The position numbers and the translations under genes were made by a program. The notes beneath the pieces are model-generated. The model made no database searches and was not told the origin of the DNA. It was given only the letters and a program-made list of their open reading frames with translations. A DNA stretch of 64,000 nt from Phytophthora sp. 'mugwort'. Taxonomy: Eukaryota; Oomycota; Peronosporomycetes; Peronosporales; Peronosporaceae. This document shows positions 30,490 through 42,554 of this stretch, one piece after another. Every line of letters begins with the position of its first letter. The first letter of the stretch is position 1. Location: the NCBI GenBank assembly GCA_033558025.1, contig JAUCEF010000016.1, positions 1 to 64,000 on the forward strand, written 5' to 3'.

Positions 30490-31149
30490 TTTGGCGCAAG
30501 TGGTGACACCGTCTTAAGCCTGCAGGGTTTTAGCGGCATGACGCGCCGTACAGCTGGAGAATTGGTCGCTACGCTCGACGCAGAAGTAAAGAAGCAAGAC
30601 GATGAAAAAGATGCAGATATTTTTTCGTTTAAGTTGAACAGTGCGAGGCTTCATCGAAGACAGCAATCCCGACAAAACCATCAGCATTGCTTTGCGTATG
30701 TGCGTTCTTGATTTTGAGCGTATTGACACTGACAAGCCACCAGACTCACGCTGATTGACGATGAATCGGGGCATCATTTCAAGGTAATTTAAGCGAAGTT
30801 CGAGCGATTGGACGAGCTGCGTCGGAAACAATTTGTTTTTCACCTTACGGTGTGGGACCCGAAGAAGAAGAAATGCTCGGGTGCCAAGGAGAGATTTCGC
30901 GCAAGAGGCGTCTACGAGTTCAAGAAGACCAACTCGGTTTGCTTCTTTGCTGAAATCGCACAAGGAAGCTTGCAATCGATCGATCCAGCACTGATAAGCG
31001 AGTGCAAGAAGTACCTTCATTCCAAGGCAACAAGTGCAGAAGCCTCAGCGACGAATCCAGCGTGGTCAATCGCAGTGACGGCAGCTCTGCCAGGAACGAT
31101 GGCGACGCGAAGTCAAGCCGAAAAGGCGACAATTCACTTTGAGTTGTAG
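30490..31149 (+). pseudogene. Unrecognised gene fragment
   Basis: EFGASGDTVLSLQGFSGMTR and LVATLDAEVKKQDDEKDADI read well from about 30486, then break. FERLDELRRKQFVFHLTVWD to FFAEIAQGSLQSIDPALISE continues from 30790 to 31149. It looks like a former gene with stops near 30710-30790. No domain was identified. Confidence 0.35.
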
Positions 31150-31869
31150 CTACGGTCTACGTGGTGTTGACATGTCTATGATTGTCTTTTAGCGGTGTCG
31201 GCAGCTTACTGATAACAACGCCACATAATATATTTCGCTTCCCTTAAAACGACGATACAAGAATGGTTTTGCAAAACCATTTCTTGCTAGGCACGTCACC
31301 GACATGTCCCACACACCCGAAGGTTATTATCGCCACGAATCGCAGCACCGATCCGTATTGCAGAGCTGGTGGTGCCGTATGTCGATAAGAGCATCAACAT
31401 GGATCGGCATCAGCATACTACGGTGCTGCTCGAGCGGTCGCGAAAGTTGCGACGCCGCCTCCAACGACGCAAGCAACGGAACTTTGGGTGCGTGCGGTTT
31501 TGTCAGCGAAAACCGGGTGAGGGCATGCGTTCGACTCCTGGTAGTGTAGCATGGCCAGCGCACTGGCCACGAGTTGGTGCTGCTCGGACCAGCTGACCCT
31601 AAGTGTGGGTTGGTGACCAAATACGTTGAACGCGTGCTCAGGGTCTCAATAAATATAGTTTGGGTTGGGGATTAGCAGATGCCCGTGAAATAAAAGCGAA
31701 TATGGAAATATTCGAACAAAGCTAAGCCTGTATCGAGATGTGGCCAAACACCGCTGAGGGTCACTAACTCGCCCATCCCCATAATCAATTGTGAACGACT
31801 TCTCCGCGGCAATGGTGACAAAATCGACAAGGGCAGCTAAGCGAGCGAGCACAATCATCGCAAATTTGC
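31150..31869. other. Stretch without a recognised gene
   Basis: Short ORFs only, none with a recognised motif. Confidence 0.4.
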
Positions 31870-32439
31870 AAGATGCCAGCCAGCCCAATCTCAAAAAAAG
31901 GAGGCATCAGCCCATGTCAGCGTCATTGGAAGCTTCAGAAGTCGAGGCAACGATAGCATGATTGCGCAGAGGGGAAGAAACCAAGCAAAGGAATCGCGCT
32001 GCTCAAGATATTCCCCGGCTACGAAAGACGTCCTAGAAACCAAAGTCCGGCTCACTAGAAGCCGACGTTCAGGGTATGGTTGTCTTATCTAGCCGCTCGG
32101 AATAGTGCTCATGTGGTTTTGTATGCTATTGTGGATTATGGTGCAGCTTTCTACACAAGGTCGATGAAATTTTCCTGCTGGTGTGTGCTAGCTGTGGAGA
32201 GCAAGCAAACGCCCTCCAAGATGACGCGAAAGAAATACGACCAAGCCGACCAGATTTTAATCCATTGCGAGTTAAAGGAAACCGCTATGATGTAGTTCTG
32301 GAGGGCATCACCGGATCTAAGGATTCTGACGAGCAGATGATTTGGCTGTGTAAGGGTGCATCATTCGCTTCGGAAAGGGAAAGTGCCAAAGTTCTCGTGC
32401 GTCGGGGTTTCGAACTGGTCCAATGCCGCCACAGTTGGC

Positions 32440-34554
32440 TGTGCTAAACCTCTTAGAGGCTCGATTGATCGGCTTGGGAATTTCATTTACAACATGCTGA
32501 AAGTTGTACTGTTATGGTCAAGAGTTCACGCGTGGGAACGCCGTAAACTTCTGGAACCCGGTGCAAGATGTAGTGCAAGCGTTGCCTCGGTCATTAACGA
32601 TGTCTGGTGTGGTGTAGCTGCAAAATGAAAAGGCAGAGAAGGTTTTGAGCGTTCGTCCTGATCTCGTGCGTCAAGTTTGGAATGGCTTATCAAGAACAAC
32701 ACCCTGTACAAGGACATCATTATATCTGAGGAAAACTCCGTGAGCTGGTTGAACAAGATGTAAATGACGTAATACCATCACTGGAACTTACAGCCAGCGA
32801 TGTGGTAGCGCTGGAAATGCAACACGTTTCAAACGGTGCTCATACGCCAGCAGATAGCCCGAAACAGCACCAAGATGAACTATTGTTCGGTTCGCTAGAA
32901 CGACCGGCCTTAGCTTCAGCACCAATTGGACTAACTCATCTATGCCAGACGAGAACAACGACATAAATCAGATCAGCAATAGTCGCAGTGACATTGAAGA
33001 AACGCTTGAGATGACAGCGGACGCTGGTGAGAGCATGACAGAAATTCAGCGCATTGTTGAATCAGCTAATGCAGTTGCAGGATCTACAATTTATCCTGCT
33101 GGAGAGCTTACTTGTCAGAAAGATGCGATCAACGAATATAAAACCAAAATGCTAATGCAGAATTGTTTTCCTACCCTCTTTCCCGATGGCGAAGGCGGTC
33201 TAAATCCATTAGAAGGCGTTGAAAATCGATTGCATGAGTATACCCTTGCTGAAACTGCGCACACCTCATGAAGTGGCATGATCGCTGCTACGTCACTCAT
33301 GGTAACTTCAATTTTTCTGTTTGAACCTTATTCAGCGACGACAAATCGATGGGCTAGATCGACGAGTAAATTATCAATCTGTCGAAGTAAATGGGCCTTC
33401 CAACACCACGGAACCATCCACACAATCAGCACAGCTCGATTCAAATACTAAAGCGGCCTTGCAGTACCTTGACTCACTGAAACCTTATTTTAGTAGTGTT
33501 CGAAGTAGTGGCTTGTACTGGGCAAATGTCAGAGATGAACTTATGACCATGATAGGCAATAGTGTACTTCCTCACGCTGCCAACATTTTTCTTTACACTA
33601 AGTGCTGCAGACACAGTCCGGCCTGATTTCTTCAGAGCTTGTAATCCTTCCCTAACCAAAGAAAACGCTGCTCACCTTTCATTGAAGGTGCGGCGGAGGT
33701 ATCCAAATGAAAACCTCGATATTGCAGCCAGGCATTTTAATAGACGGTTTAAAGCGTTTTTTTAGCACGTACTATGTGGTCTGAACCAACCTCTAGGCAA
33801 ATTGCTGACTATTTTTGGAGAGTTAAATTTCAGCAAAGAGGTTCGCCTCATATACACGCATTATTGTGGGTAAAGGATGCCCCAGACGTCCTTGAGCGTT
33901 CCAAGACAGAGCTCGGTCGTATTCAATTAGCATCATAGGTTGATAAACACATTTCTGTATTGACAAAATCGCTTGAAGACTTAGCATCTTGCTCCTGCTC
34001 CACATGCAGAACTTCTCTACATAGAAATATTGATATCCTGGCAATGCGTCCCCCAGCCGAGTTTCAAATGATTGGTCTTGCGATCTATCGTGCCTGGTTC
34101 ACCGAGTTCAACAACACGTGTGTTATAGTGGATCTTCGTGCCACAAGAAAGCTGAGGCGGATTTGGATTCCAAAAACGCTTAGGCCACGCACTGAAATTG
34201 ACGTGAAAACTGCTGCGGATGGTACACCTTCACTTAATATACTCCCTGAATGTAAACAACTATTCACCTGCTCTTCTACCTGCTTGGCGCGCAAATATGG
34301 ATATCCAGATGATAGGCAGTGCATATGGTGCTGCCGAGTATACTGCTGCCTATGTAAGTAAAACAGAGCCTGATACGTCTCGCTTTCGAAATACTATCGT
34401 TGCGGCAGTCAAACGATGCGATCCAAACCTCCACCATTACGCTATTCTAAAAACGATAGCGAACGCAACACCGGCTGTTCGAGAAGTAAGTGCTCAAGAA
34501 GTTTACTTCATTTTGCTACGAGAATTGGAATTGTACGGGAAGTCTGCCAAGTGA
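32440..34554 (+). pseudogene. Helitron Rep (HUH) part
   Basis: LYCYGQEFTRGNAVNFWNPV and KNNTLYKDIIISEEN match a domain preceding Rep in many Helitrons. MQNCFPTLFPDGEGGLNPLE, SSGLYWANVRDELMTMI and FFFTLSAADTVRPDFF form the Helitron_like_N block. [20 protein letters not shown] holds the HUH histidines that bind metal (about 33815-33870). GAAEYTAAYVSKTEPD (about 34330) holds the tyrosines that attack DNA. In an active element it nicks and joins single-stranded DNA in rolling-circle transposition. Frames are broken between most of these blocks. Confidence 0.7.
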
Positions 34555-35270
34555 GTAGAGTAAAGGTCATGTGTCATAACAGCGCTATTATCGTGTTGAT
34601 CCAGAAAATTGCGGAATAAAAGACACACTTTCAACCAGTGCCCAACCTCAAGTTGATCAGATTAAAATCGAGCCATTTGAGGGGGCATACATGGGACGTC
34701 CTAAACAGGAACCGTTGAATTCCATGTTGTACACAAACTTGTTGAGCATAATGATCTAGTTGATCGAGGAAAGATTGTGAAGCCAACGTCGAATCTCTGG
34801 AAAAGGATTGATAGGTTAGGCTATATTCGCAAACGTTTGAAAGCTCAAGTGCTGCGAATGTCACCGTGGATGGCCCCAGATCCAACAAATGCAAACTTTT
34901 GCTTCGCACAGATATTTTTACATGTTCTTGGAGGAGCTTGGGTGACCTACCAGTTACTGACGAACAATGCATTAGCCGATTCAACGAAGAGCAATAAATT
35001 AGTAATGAACTCCGGGTTGATATAAATACGAAAGTAACACGACAGCATAATTTAAACTTATTGAAGAAGTCTCACGAAAACGAATGCTGCACTAGTCTAC
35101 CACCATCCGAGTATGTGTTTGTTGAAACACCAGATGAGCATTATACTGATGTCGAGATGGAAGTGGAGCGTGATAAAAGGAATATTGCAGACCTACACAC
35201 TCAATGGAAACTCAAACACAGTTACACTAGCGAAGATATAACGTGCCCATGAATTTATAAAAAAAAATAT

Positions 35271-36912
35271 GTGAAGCCATGGGTAAAGGGACAGAAAGAA
35301 GTTTCACTTTTCTGCATACAACAGGCAAAAAAACCGAAACAGTCATACCGCTATCCAATAAACGACGGTAGCAACCAATTAGGAGAAGCTGATTCTATGG
35401 CAGAATCCCAGTGGGCGCCGTTTGCTTTACTTATGGAGCAGTCACGAGCCCGATATAATTCCATGTTAAATAGTGCACTTTGTACGCCGTTGTATATGAT
35501 AATCCACGGTGAAGGGGGCTCTGGAAAGAGTTGGTTAATCAAACACATTGTAAAAGATGTACACTGTGGTTTTGGGGAGTTCTAGAACGCGACAAAATTC
35601 TAGGAGAGTTCTTTTGCTAGCACACCAAGGAACTGCTGCCTTTAATATAAAAGGCCAAACGCTGTGCTCGGCGCTTGGTTTTTCGTAATTTGCTAGGTAT
35701 GCATTTTCTAGGCCCTGCGTTGCGTTGACAACACAAACGAATGGTCCTGCTAAGCTAAAGTCCCTTCAGCAGCGCTTCAAAGATGTGCACCTCATCATAA
35801 TAGATGAATTCAGTGTGATTTCGTGTGGCATGTTGTAAAACAGTGTGGCTTCATCTATTGGATCGCTCAACGACTGCGAGGAATATGGCCGGATCAGCGA
35901 GAGGCTTCCTTTGGAGGAAGAGATGTTATCTTCACAGGAGATAGCGCAGCTAGATCCTGTAATACCCTACTCTCTAGCAACGTCTGCGGATAGAATACGA
36001 GACGATTTTCAACGCAAAGGAAGTGAAATTTGGGAAGGAACTAGCTGCGTATGCTCCTTGAATAGTCAATACCGCGGAAATCAAGACCCGGAATGGTTTC
36101 AATCACTACGACGATTGCGTCAAAAGGTGCCGACACAGCAGGACATTGATCTATTTAACACTAGATAGTGCAGCAAAGAAAACCTGCCCACGTGGGTGCA
36201 TACTGCAAAACAGATCGCCTTTCTGAACGCTGACGTTGCATGCTGCTAATGGGGCAAGTCTGCATAGCTGCTCATCTCCAATTGTACACCTAAAGTCGAT
36301 TCATCATGTGAAGCAGAAAAGGCTAGCAGCGAAGAGAGAAATCCCAAAAGGCACTGTCAACGCTCTTTTAGATTAAGAAAAAGAAAAAGTCCCAGCGCGA
36401 GACCGAGTTGTACCCGCAAACGTTAAATTGGCAGTTGGAGCCCCTGTTACGCTAACATTTAACGCCGATGCAACCGCAGGCTATTGCAATGGAACAAACG
36501 CCACTGTGTATGATCTCATGTTTGTGTCTGGGTTAGAGCTTCCTATTGTATTGGTTAAGGTCACTGAATACTTCGGTCCATCTTTTCTACCAGACATGCC
36601 AAACATTATTCCCATCATTCCAAAAGATTCGAGTTGGGAAGCACGAGGAGCGATTTCAAAGTCATACGCACTGGTATTCCACTGCGACTTGCCTATGCCA
36701 TGACTATCCACAAAGTCCAAGGCCTTACGTGTCCAAAAGTCGTATTTCATTCAGGTTCGTTAGCGAATGTGTCTTTTGCTTACGTTGCTCTTTCTCGAGT
36801 AAGAAACCGAGAAGATAAAGTGCTCACCATCGGTTATGTTCGGAAAAGCTTACGACTTCCCCAGATGCAGATAGGTTTGACACGGAAACGCATCGCGTCT
36901 CAACACTCGTAA
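35271..36912 (+). pseudogene. Helitron PIF1-like helicase part
   Basis: Walker A HGEGGSGKSWLIKHI (about 35506). LLAHQGTAAFNIKGQTLCSA follows in another frame. LIIIDEFSVI (Walker B, about 35795) and IFTGD come next. PVTLTFNADATAGYCNGTNA and YAMTIHKVQGLTCPKVVF with FAYVALSRVRNREDKVL (36690-36830) are the C-terminal helicase motifs. The helicase unwinds the donor strand in a live Helitron. Stops at 35583 and 36167 and several shifts inactivate it. Confidence 0.72.
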
Positions 36913-37989
36913 ATCAAGCACAACGCAGAGCAGATATCATTTTGCAAAAATGAAGATAGTAGCACTTTCCCATAATAGAGGGATGTCTCCTAGATAACAC
37001 GGTGACTCTTGGGTCACTTCATATACGGTAGGGCACCTGCCAGTTTTGCTAAGCTCGATGGCACTTCGAAAATCAACAGCAAAAACTTCACCATGGAGGC
37101 ATGTTACGCTGCTGCGTACAAATTGTCTGCACTGACGGAGCATGGCGGGCATCGTGAGTCGAGGGTCGAGGGAGGGATACACGGCCAAACGATAACGGCC
37201 TCGCTAGACCACCAGTGAACCGAGAGCCACTAGGCATGCGGCGGGTCATGCCAGCCACACATGGACATCGAGACGACAGCGGGGTCATAATCGGAAAAAC
37301 GACTTCATGTGGCGCAGTCGAATATGTCGCCGATGGCCAATTGAATGTCGTCAAGAAACGAAAAGAAAGATATTTCTCTGTCGCTGGCATTGGTAGAGTA
37401 CCTGGCGGATACGTTATCCAACAGCGAACAACGCATAGCACCGGCAGCACGGTGGTGACAGTAGTCATAGTATCGAGTGCGGCTTTTCATGTGGATTACT
37501 GTGGTGTAGACATCATCTCGCCAGCAAGAAGGATGGGCAGGTGGCTTTGCAATTGCCGCGATGAGAGCAACGTAAATGGGGGTTTGCGCACGATATCGGC
37601 AATGTGACTAAACGGCCATCCAGTTTTCAGTGATAACATCTCTTCATAGGAAAATTCATCACTGAATACTGATGTCAATGATAATAAACCACAACAACGC
37701 AACTTTGAAAAGTTTTGTACAGCACAATTAGCTACATTCTTGGTTAATATGAGCCCCGCTATGCAATCATGATACTCTGCACGTCATACCATAATTGATA
37801 TTTGTCCCCGGGCATGTGGAAAAATGAATGCCCTTAATACGAAACCCATTATCGAAAGGCTTACTAAGTATCAGTACCGAAAAAATGGATGCGTTCTCGC
37901 TTCGCTGCAAGAAGAGTGGTAGGGTTTGTTCCAGAAGTACATGTGCATCTAGGTGGAGCAATAGAACGTATTCTATGACAATTTCTTGA
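36913..37989. other. Stretch without a recognised gene
   Basis: Overlapping plus and minus ORFs at 37088-37607 have no recognised motif. A small hairpin GTGAC/GTCAC lies near 36999-37015, but no CTRR follows at the usual distance. Confidence 0.4.
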
Positions 37990-39051
37990 AAAAAAAACAA
38001 CAGTTCAGGACTTCGAGAAGAAGCTCAATTTCTTCGACAAGGAGAATGTCGAGATGTCGAGTCTAGCTCCGATCTACAACAGTGACGCACTGCCATTGAA
38101 CACGCATAACATCAAACTGCAGCTCAAGCACGAAACTCGCCGGGGAAGATGAATTTCTTGGACAATCTGCACAATCCCGGCGCGATCAAAGATAGATTCC
38201 TTGACGGAATGCTTCCGCTCGATCATGGACAGCGAGGTGGTGGCCTTGGACTCGCTGTGCTTCGTCATCAACTTATGGAAGTATGTACGCGCAAGAGCGA
38301 GCGGCATCAACATTTAGATCAACCCGGTGTGGACATGTACGAGATCATGGAGTACAATCGGTCCGACGGCTTCATAGAGAAGACAAAATGGATTAGAACT
38401 CCGTGCAGAGTAGCCGCCACGCCGGAATACGTACAAATGAGCTTAGCAAGTCCCATACAGGCTTCAAACGTGATCTTCTTCGAAACATTAATTATTTCTG
38501 TGTCGATAGCAAGCACGTCCGCGAAAAGGGTGCCTCGCGAATAGCCCCATGGTCATTGGAATACACTTTCCGTGGGAGCTGTAGAGATATTTCATCGCTA
38601 CAAGGAAGCGTACAAGAGTTGAGAACGTAAGTATGAACTGTCTTTGTCAGGAGAAGGGCTGTTTGCGCTTCCCAAGACGACGTACCCTGAGCCGAAGATG
38701 ACTAGGAAAGAGTAGCAAGTTCAGGGATATCGCTTTGGTCAGTACACTGGCCTTCTGCGAGCAATGGAGGATTTGAAATCGATACCATCGCCCTGCATAG
38801 CTGAGCGAGGGCACTCCTCGCTTCACTGTGAAATATAGTGTGAGTAAGAGGCATACCCGGACCTTAAGAAGATAATCGACGACTTCATGAACGTCCTATC
38901 ATTGCTGCAAGATTTTAGCGAGGATTCGATCAAGCCTCGCCTCACCACTAAGAAGCTGTCGTGGCGATTACCCAGACGCAGCTCGACGTCGCCGCTCCAG
39001 AACCTCTGGTTGAACACGCACTATCCATACATAGTACCCCTGTAGTTTGGT
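37990..39051 (+). pseudogene. Unrecognised gene, several frames
   Basis: Protein-like pieces in order: TVQDFEKKLNFFDKENVEMS and LNTHNIKLQLKHETRRG (37997-38152), IMDSEVVALDSLCFVINLWK (about 38222-38285), then DLKKIIDDFMNVLSLLQDFS with ENLWLNTHYPYIVPL-type sequence to a stop at about 39045. One former gene with indels is the simplest reading. Family unknown. Confidence 0.35.
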
Positions 39052-39282
39052 TATCCATGTAAACTACGTACCGCAGTTACGTCGGTTACTCGGACGAGGG
39101 GACACCCACACATTCAGCAAAGCAGGCGGGAAGCAATATACAAGATCGCCTGAGATCGGTGGCCAAGATACCTCTACATTATACGTATATATGTACACCT
39201 GATATCACGTCGAGACTAGCTCACAATCTACCTTGGTTTTGATAGGGGGGGGGCTTGGTCTGAAAGAGAGTTCAACAGCAAT

Positions 39283-39660
39283 ATGCTTTGCCTCACTGGA
39301 CAGTGCAAGTATTCAACTGGGTGCAGAAACCCACTCGCGGTTCGCCCTAGCGGCGGCACTTACGTGTTTTGCGAGGAGCACAGTCGTTACTTTCATCGCA
39401 GTGATTTTGCTGGCCCTGCCTGTGTCTACTCCACGGCATGCTCTAACGCAGTAGCCGTGAAAAGGAACGGAGAGCCCCACTCGATGTATGAAAAGCACTG
39501 AAGCATGATAAATGCGAGAACCAAGGTTAGGCGGGAAAAACGTTTGACTGAGATTCGTGCGCGTGGCGGATTCCAGTATGCATCGTACAAGTGTGAATTC
39601 CCGTGCAGCCTCTGCGAAAACGGTCAACCCTATCGGATATGTGACAGTCACCGAGCTTAG
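39283..39660 (+). pseudogene. Cys-rich repeat protein, probably zinc-binding
   Basis: Three repeats of a Cys motif in one frame: GQCKYSTGCRN with FCEEHSRYFH; ACVYSTACSNAVAVKRNG with HSMYEKH; KCEFPCSLCENG with ICDSHRA. Spacing is about C-x5-C-x13-C/Y-x2-H. One in-frame TGA at 39499-39501 separates the second and third. The third repeat continues the same frame, so the stop is recent or the repeats were separate exons. It resembles short zinc-binding repeats in oomycete proteins, but the family is not certain. Confidence 0.4.
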
Positions 39661-40542
39661 GTTAATCGATCAAGGAAGTGAGGTGAGGATCACGCAGTTG
39701 ATGAACCTTTAAAACGAGTCCTGGGTAGCGAAGTAGCAATATACTGGGTTTTCCACGGGAACAACAGTGAATTGCAACGCTATCGTTTCGTAACTGCGTG
39801 TGTGTGTGTGGGGGGGGGGCTACGTATTGTGTTAGTGCACATAGTTTTGAATGTCGACCCATTTTAGCAAGAAGGAGCGCAAGCGAACGTGCTGCTCAGC
39901 TAGTAATAGTGATTCTTAAAAATTAGGTCGTTTAAAACTTAATTCGCCCTAGATGAACGAGAGCATCCCCGCAAATACCTTCTTCCGTCCACCGCATTTT
40001 TGTCAGCATCGTTAGTACGCCGTTGTCATCCTCTACCCGGACGCCGCCCGGGTGTTCTCGATTCGTAATGGCGAGGAAGTCAGATCACATGCCATTATTG
40101 TACAGGCAGGACGGGATCGGTCACCATGACAACTTGTCACTACTAGAAAAAAAACTCCTACCTTCTTCACACACCCAATCAGAGTAAGACAAGGGTCAGT
40201 CTAGGGTTTTAGTCAGCCGCTCAATACCTCACACTACATCGTCGACGAGCTACAAAATATGGCGGGTTCACTTTTTTGTGATGGGGATCACTCGCACCCT
40301 GGTCTGAGGAAGCGTAGCTTCTAACCGAGACAGATGCCCTGCATCTCTGTCTTCTTTTCGTACGAGGAAAGCCTGGCTTTCCCGATAGTCCGTGGAACAG
40401 GCTTCCCACGACTTGCGAGCTTCTAGGTAATATTTAATCTTTATTAACAAGCTCCAATGTTCCTACTTACTGTAAACTGCCAAATTACTGCATCCTTTAA
40501 GTCACCGGTTTCTCAATGGGTGGTCCTCAAGTTATGTCTCCA
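39661..40542. other. Stretch without a recognised gene
   Basis: Includes a GT run and poly-G near 39800-39820. No coding sequence was recognised. Confidence 0.4.
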
Positions 40543-40676
40543 TCCTAAGTCCGTTTGTACCTAAAGGTATCCCTCGCCTAAGTGCGATTCTTACCTAACT
40601 GCGTCTTTCTCTTAAGTGCGATCCGTACTTAACGATGTGTCTGTCTCCTAGATACGATCCGTATCTAGTGTATGGC
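40543..40676. repeat. Array of four hairpin-forming 34-36-bp units
   Basis: Units start near 40543, 40577, 40611 and 40647. Each is an imperfect palindrome around CYTAAGTGCGATCCGTACTTAA; the last, CTAGATACG-ATC-CGTATCTAG, is perfect. It lies just upstream of the mariner-like relic and may be its subterminal region. Confidence 0.65.
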
Positions 40677-40687
40677 CGTCCCATACT

Positions 40688-41781
40688 GTGTTGACACACC
40701 AACTGGTCATGAGTCATCCATCAGGAACACAGCCCATTACTGTTTCGCTGAGGACGATGCGCCAGCGGCTCGGGTTCTCATACGTAACGGGGCAAAACAC
40801 AACATTGCTGCAGCCGCAGCGGGAACGGTCAAGTTCCGCGGAGCGTACTTGGCGAGGAAGGTCCAATCCGTAACCATCACCACAATCACCGCAGACCTGA
40901 AGGTTTCCTTGACGAGAGTTACGTGAACGAGCGCTCCGTTGACGAGAGTTACGTGAACGAGCGCTCCGTTGACGAGAGTTAGGTGAACGAGCGCTCCGTC
41001 ACTTCTCGGTCATGGCTATCTGCCAATTGTATCCGCTACGCTAAAAGCGGCAAAGGCCGTCGCTTTTGCATTGTTGATGCTGGTGTGCTACATCGCGAAA
41101 ATGGGGGCTTGTGTGGCAATGGGTCAAGGATTCCCTGAATTACTGGCAGTCCGACTTGGCTGCGTCTGAGAAGAGGATTGCCACGGCAACTTCGATAACG
41201 ATACGTTTTAGGATTGGTTGACGAAACTGTGTTGCACGCTGCACCGCGACTACGGCGAGTGCAACATAGTGGTGGACGAGACGAGCTATCAATAGTCCTG
41301 CGCCGAATAAGGGCTGGAAGAAAGAGTAAATCATCCGCTGACTTCACGAGCACGGGATCTCATGGGGCACCGACACAAGAAATGCGACGTTCTTGCGTCC
41401 TGCTGACGCTGCCAACCCTAAGACGAACTTCGCAGCCAACGTGATCGCCCATGATTACGACCATCTCCGGTTCTACACGCCCCCATACCACCCCGGGGTT
41501 CAGCTGATTGAGGTGATATGGGGCGTCGTGAAGAACCGCATTGCGTCGGTGCCAGCGAAATCGATGGCGGACCTGAAGAAGAAACTTGGAGCTTCTCTCG
41601 ACAAAGCAGTCGAACTTGGGTTGGGGCGTACCACAAGGTCCAGACGGAAGAACACGAGTACATGGTGCAGGTACACATCGTCCAGGCACAACACAGAGGG
41701 GTTGCAGAGGCTGGCGCTCAGGCCGCCGATGAACCTGCTGATGTGGAGGAAGACACGGGAAACTACAATTTTCAGTGCTAA
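40688..41781 (+). pseudogene. Tc1/mariner-like (DDE_3) transposase, decayed
   Basis: TVSLRTMRQRLGFSYV is the end of the helix-turn-helix part. RRPEGFLDESYVNERSV contains the first catalytic Asp and is triplicated (40911-41000). GRRFCIVDAGV follows. DYDHLRFYTPPYHPGVQLIE then VIWGVVKNRIASVPAKSMAD cover the third acidic residue region (41455-41580). YHKVQTEEHEYMVQVHIVQA leads to the acidic end at 41779-41781. It is split over at least three frames and dead. Confidence 0.72.
40911..41000. repeat. Three tandem 30-bp copies in the transposase catalytic motif
   Basis: GACGAGAGTTACGTGAACGA plus GCGCTCCGTT repeats at 40911, 40941 and 40971. The third copy has one change that makes a stop (TAC to TAG). 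Each copy encodes DESYVNERSV. Confidence 0.92.
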
Positions 41782-42554
41782 TCATAGGCTTTGACAGATA
41801 CTAGACTGATGCAGGTACAAATTATAGGAGTGTGATAAATTACACATAATTTACCGCCAGAAACAGCTGAAATCACGACCTATCGCGTCAAAGGCGATGA
41901 AATCGACTTTTGGCAAGTGAAAAAACCTGGGCCCCCCGCTTCTAATGGATTGGATGTTTGAGTCTGCCGTTCGCCATACCATAAAGTTGTCGACATTGGC
42001 CGACACTGCCGACAGACATAAACATGCAAAATACGGGGTGTTACCATTAAGAAAATCTATCACCCAGCTATGCGCTACGCACAATCCCACCGACCTTACA
42101 CTGATCAAATTATACAAGAAACAAGTATACATGAGTAATTTAGCCTTCTCATTGGTCGGCACGGCTGGACGAGTGTCCTGTCCCCCGATGAAGCGGAGGC
42201 GAAGCGTGCGAGGCGCATCGGGAATAGGATTTGCCTAAGCGAGCGAAGCAAGCTGCAGGCGGAGGTGTAGCTTGCGAGCCGTAACGGCCTTAGGGCTCTG
42301 CCCCAGCGAGCGCAGCGAGCACTATCGGTCGATTTGCACTATTTGACTTACTCGGTGTATAGTCTCCGCTTAAGTACTGTCGACAGTTATTCCTAAGCAA
42401 GAGAAAACCTCATGGAATTATTCGATCAGGAAAAAAAAAGGCAGTGTGAACTCGGTAACTGATCCCATTCTGCAGTTTATATTCTCGGTGTGAACGCAAT
42501 TCTCGGTTCGCTCAAATTCTTTTGAATTAGTAGTTCTTAACGCTAAGAAATTAT
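41782..42554. other. Intergenic DNA downstream of the FYVE gene
   Basis: A GC-rich stretch at 42170-42330 holds GCGAGCGNAGCGAGC-type repeats. An ORF at 41945-42238 has no recognised motif. Nothing else is seen. Confidence 0.4.

Larger units (their letters stand above)
31870..36912 (+). mobile_element. Helitron (rolling-circle transposon), decayed
   Basis: Ordered remains of a Helitron polyprotein: a DUF6570-like N-terminal region (about 32440-32760), Helitron_like_N (33170-33770), the Rep nuclease with its HUH motif (about 33840) and a PIF1-type helicase (35270-36912). Frames shift many times. The left edge is set by the first sensible frame, and neither the 5' TC end nor a 3' CTRR end with hairpin could be fixed. 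Confidence 0.72.

Noticed and set aside
30514..31020. 168-codon minus-strand ORF
   Set aside because: The plus strand of the same stretch has the more protein-like composition in several consecutive pieces.
36995..37060. Helitron 3' terminus (hairpin GTGAC/GTCAC)
   Set aside because: No CTRR end at the expected 10-12 bp after the hairpin, and the stem is only five pairs.
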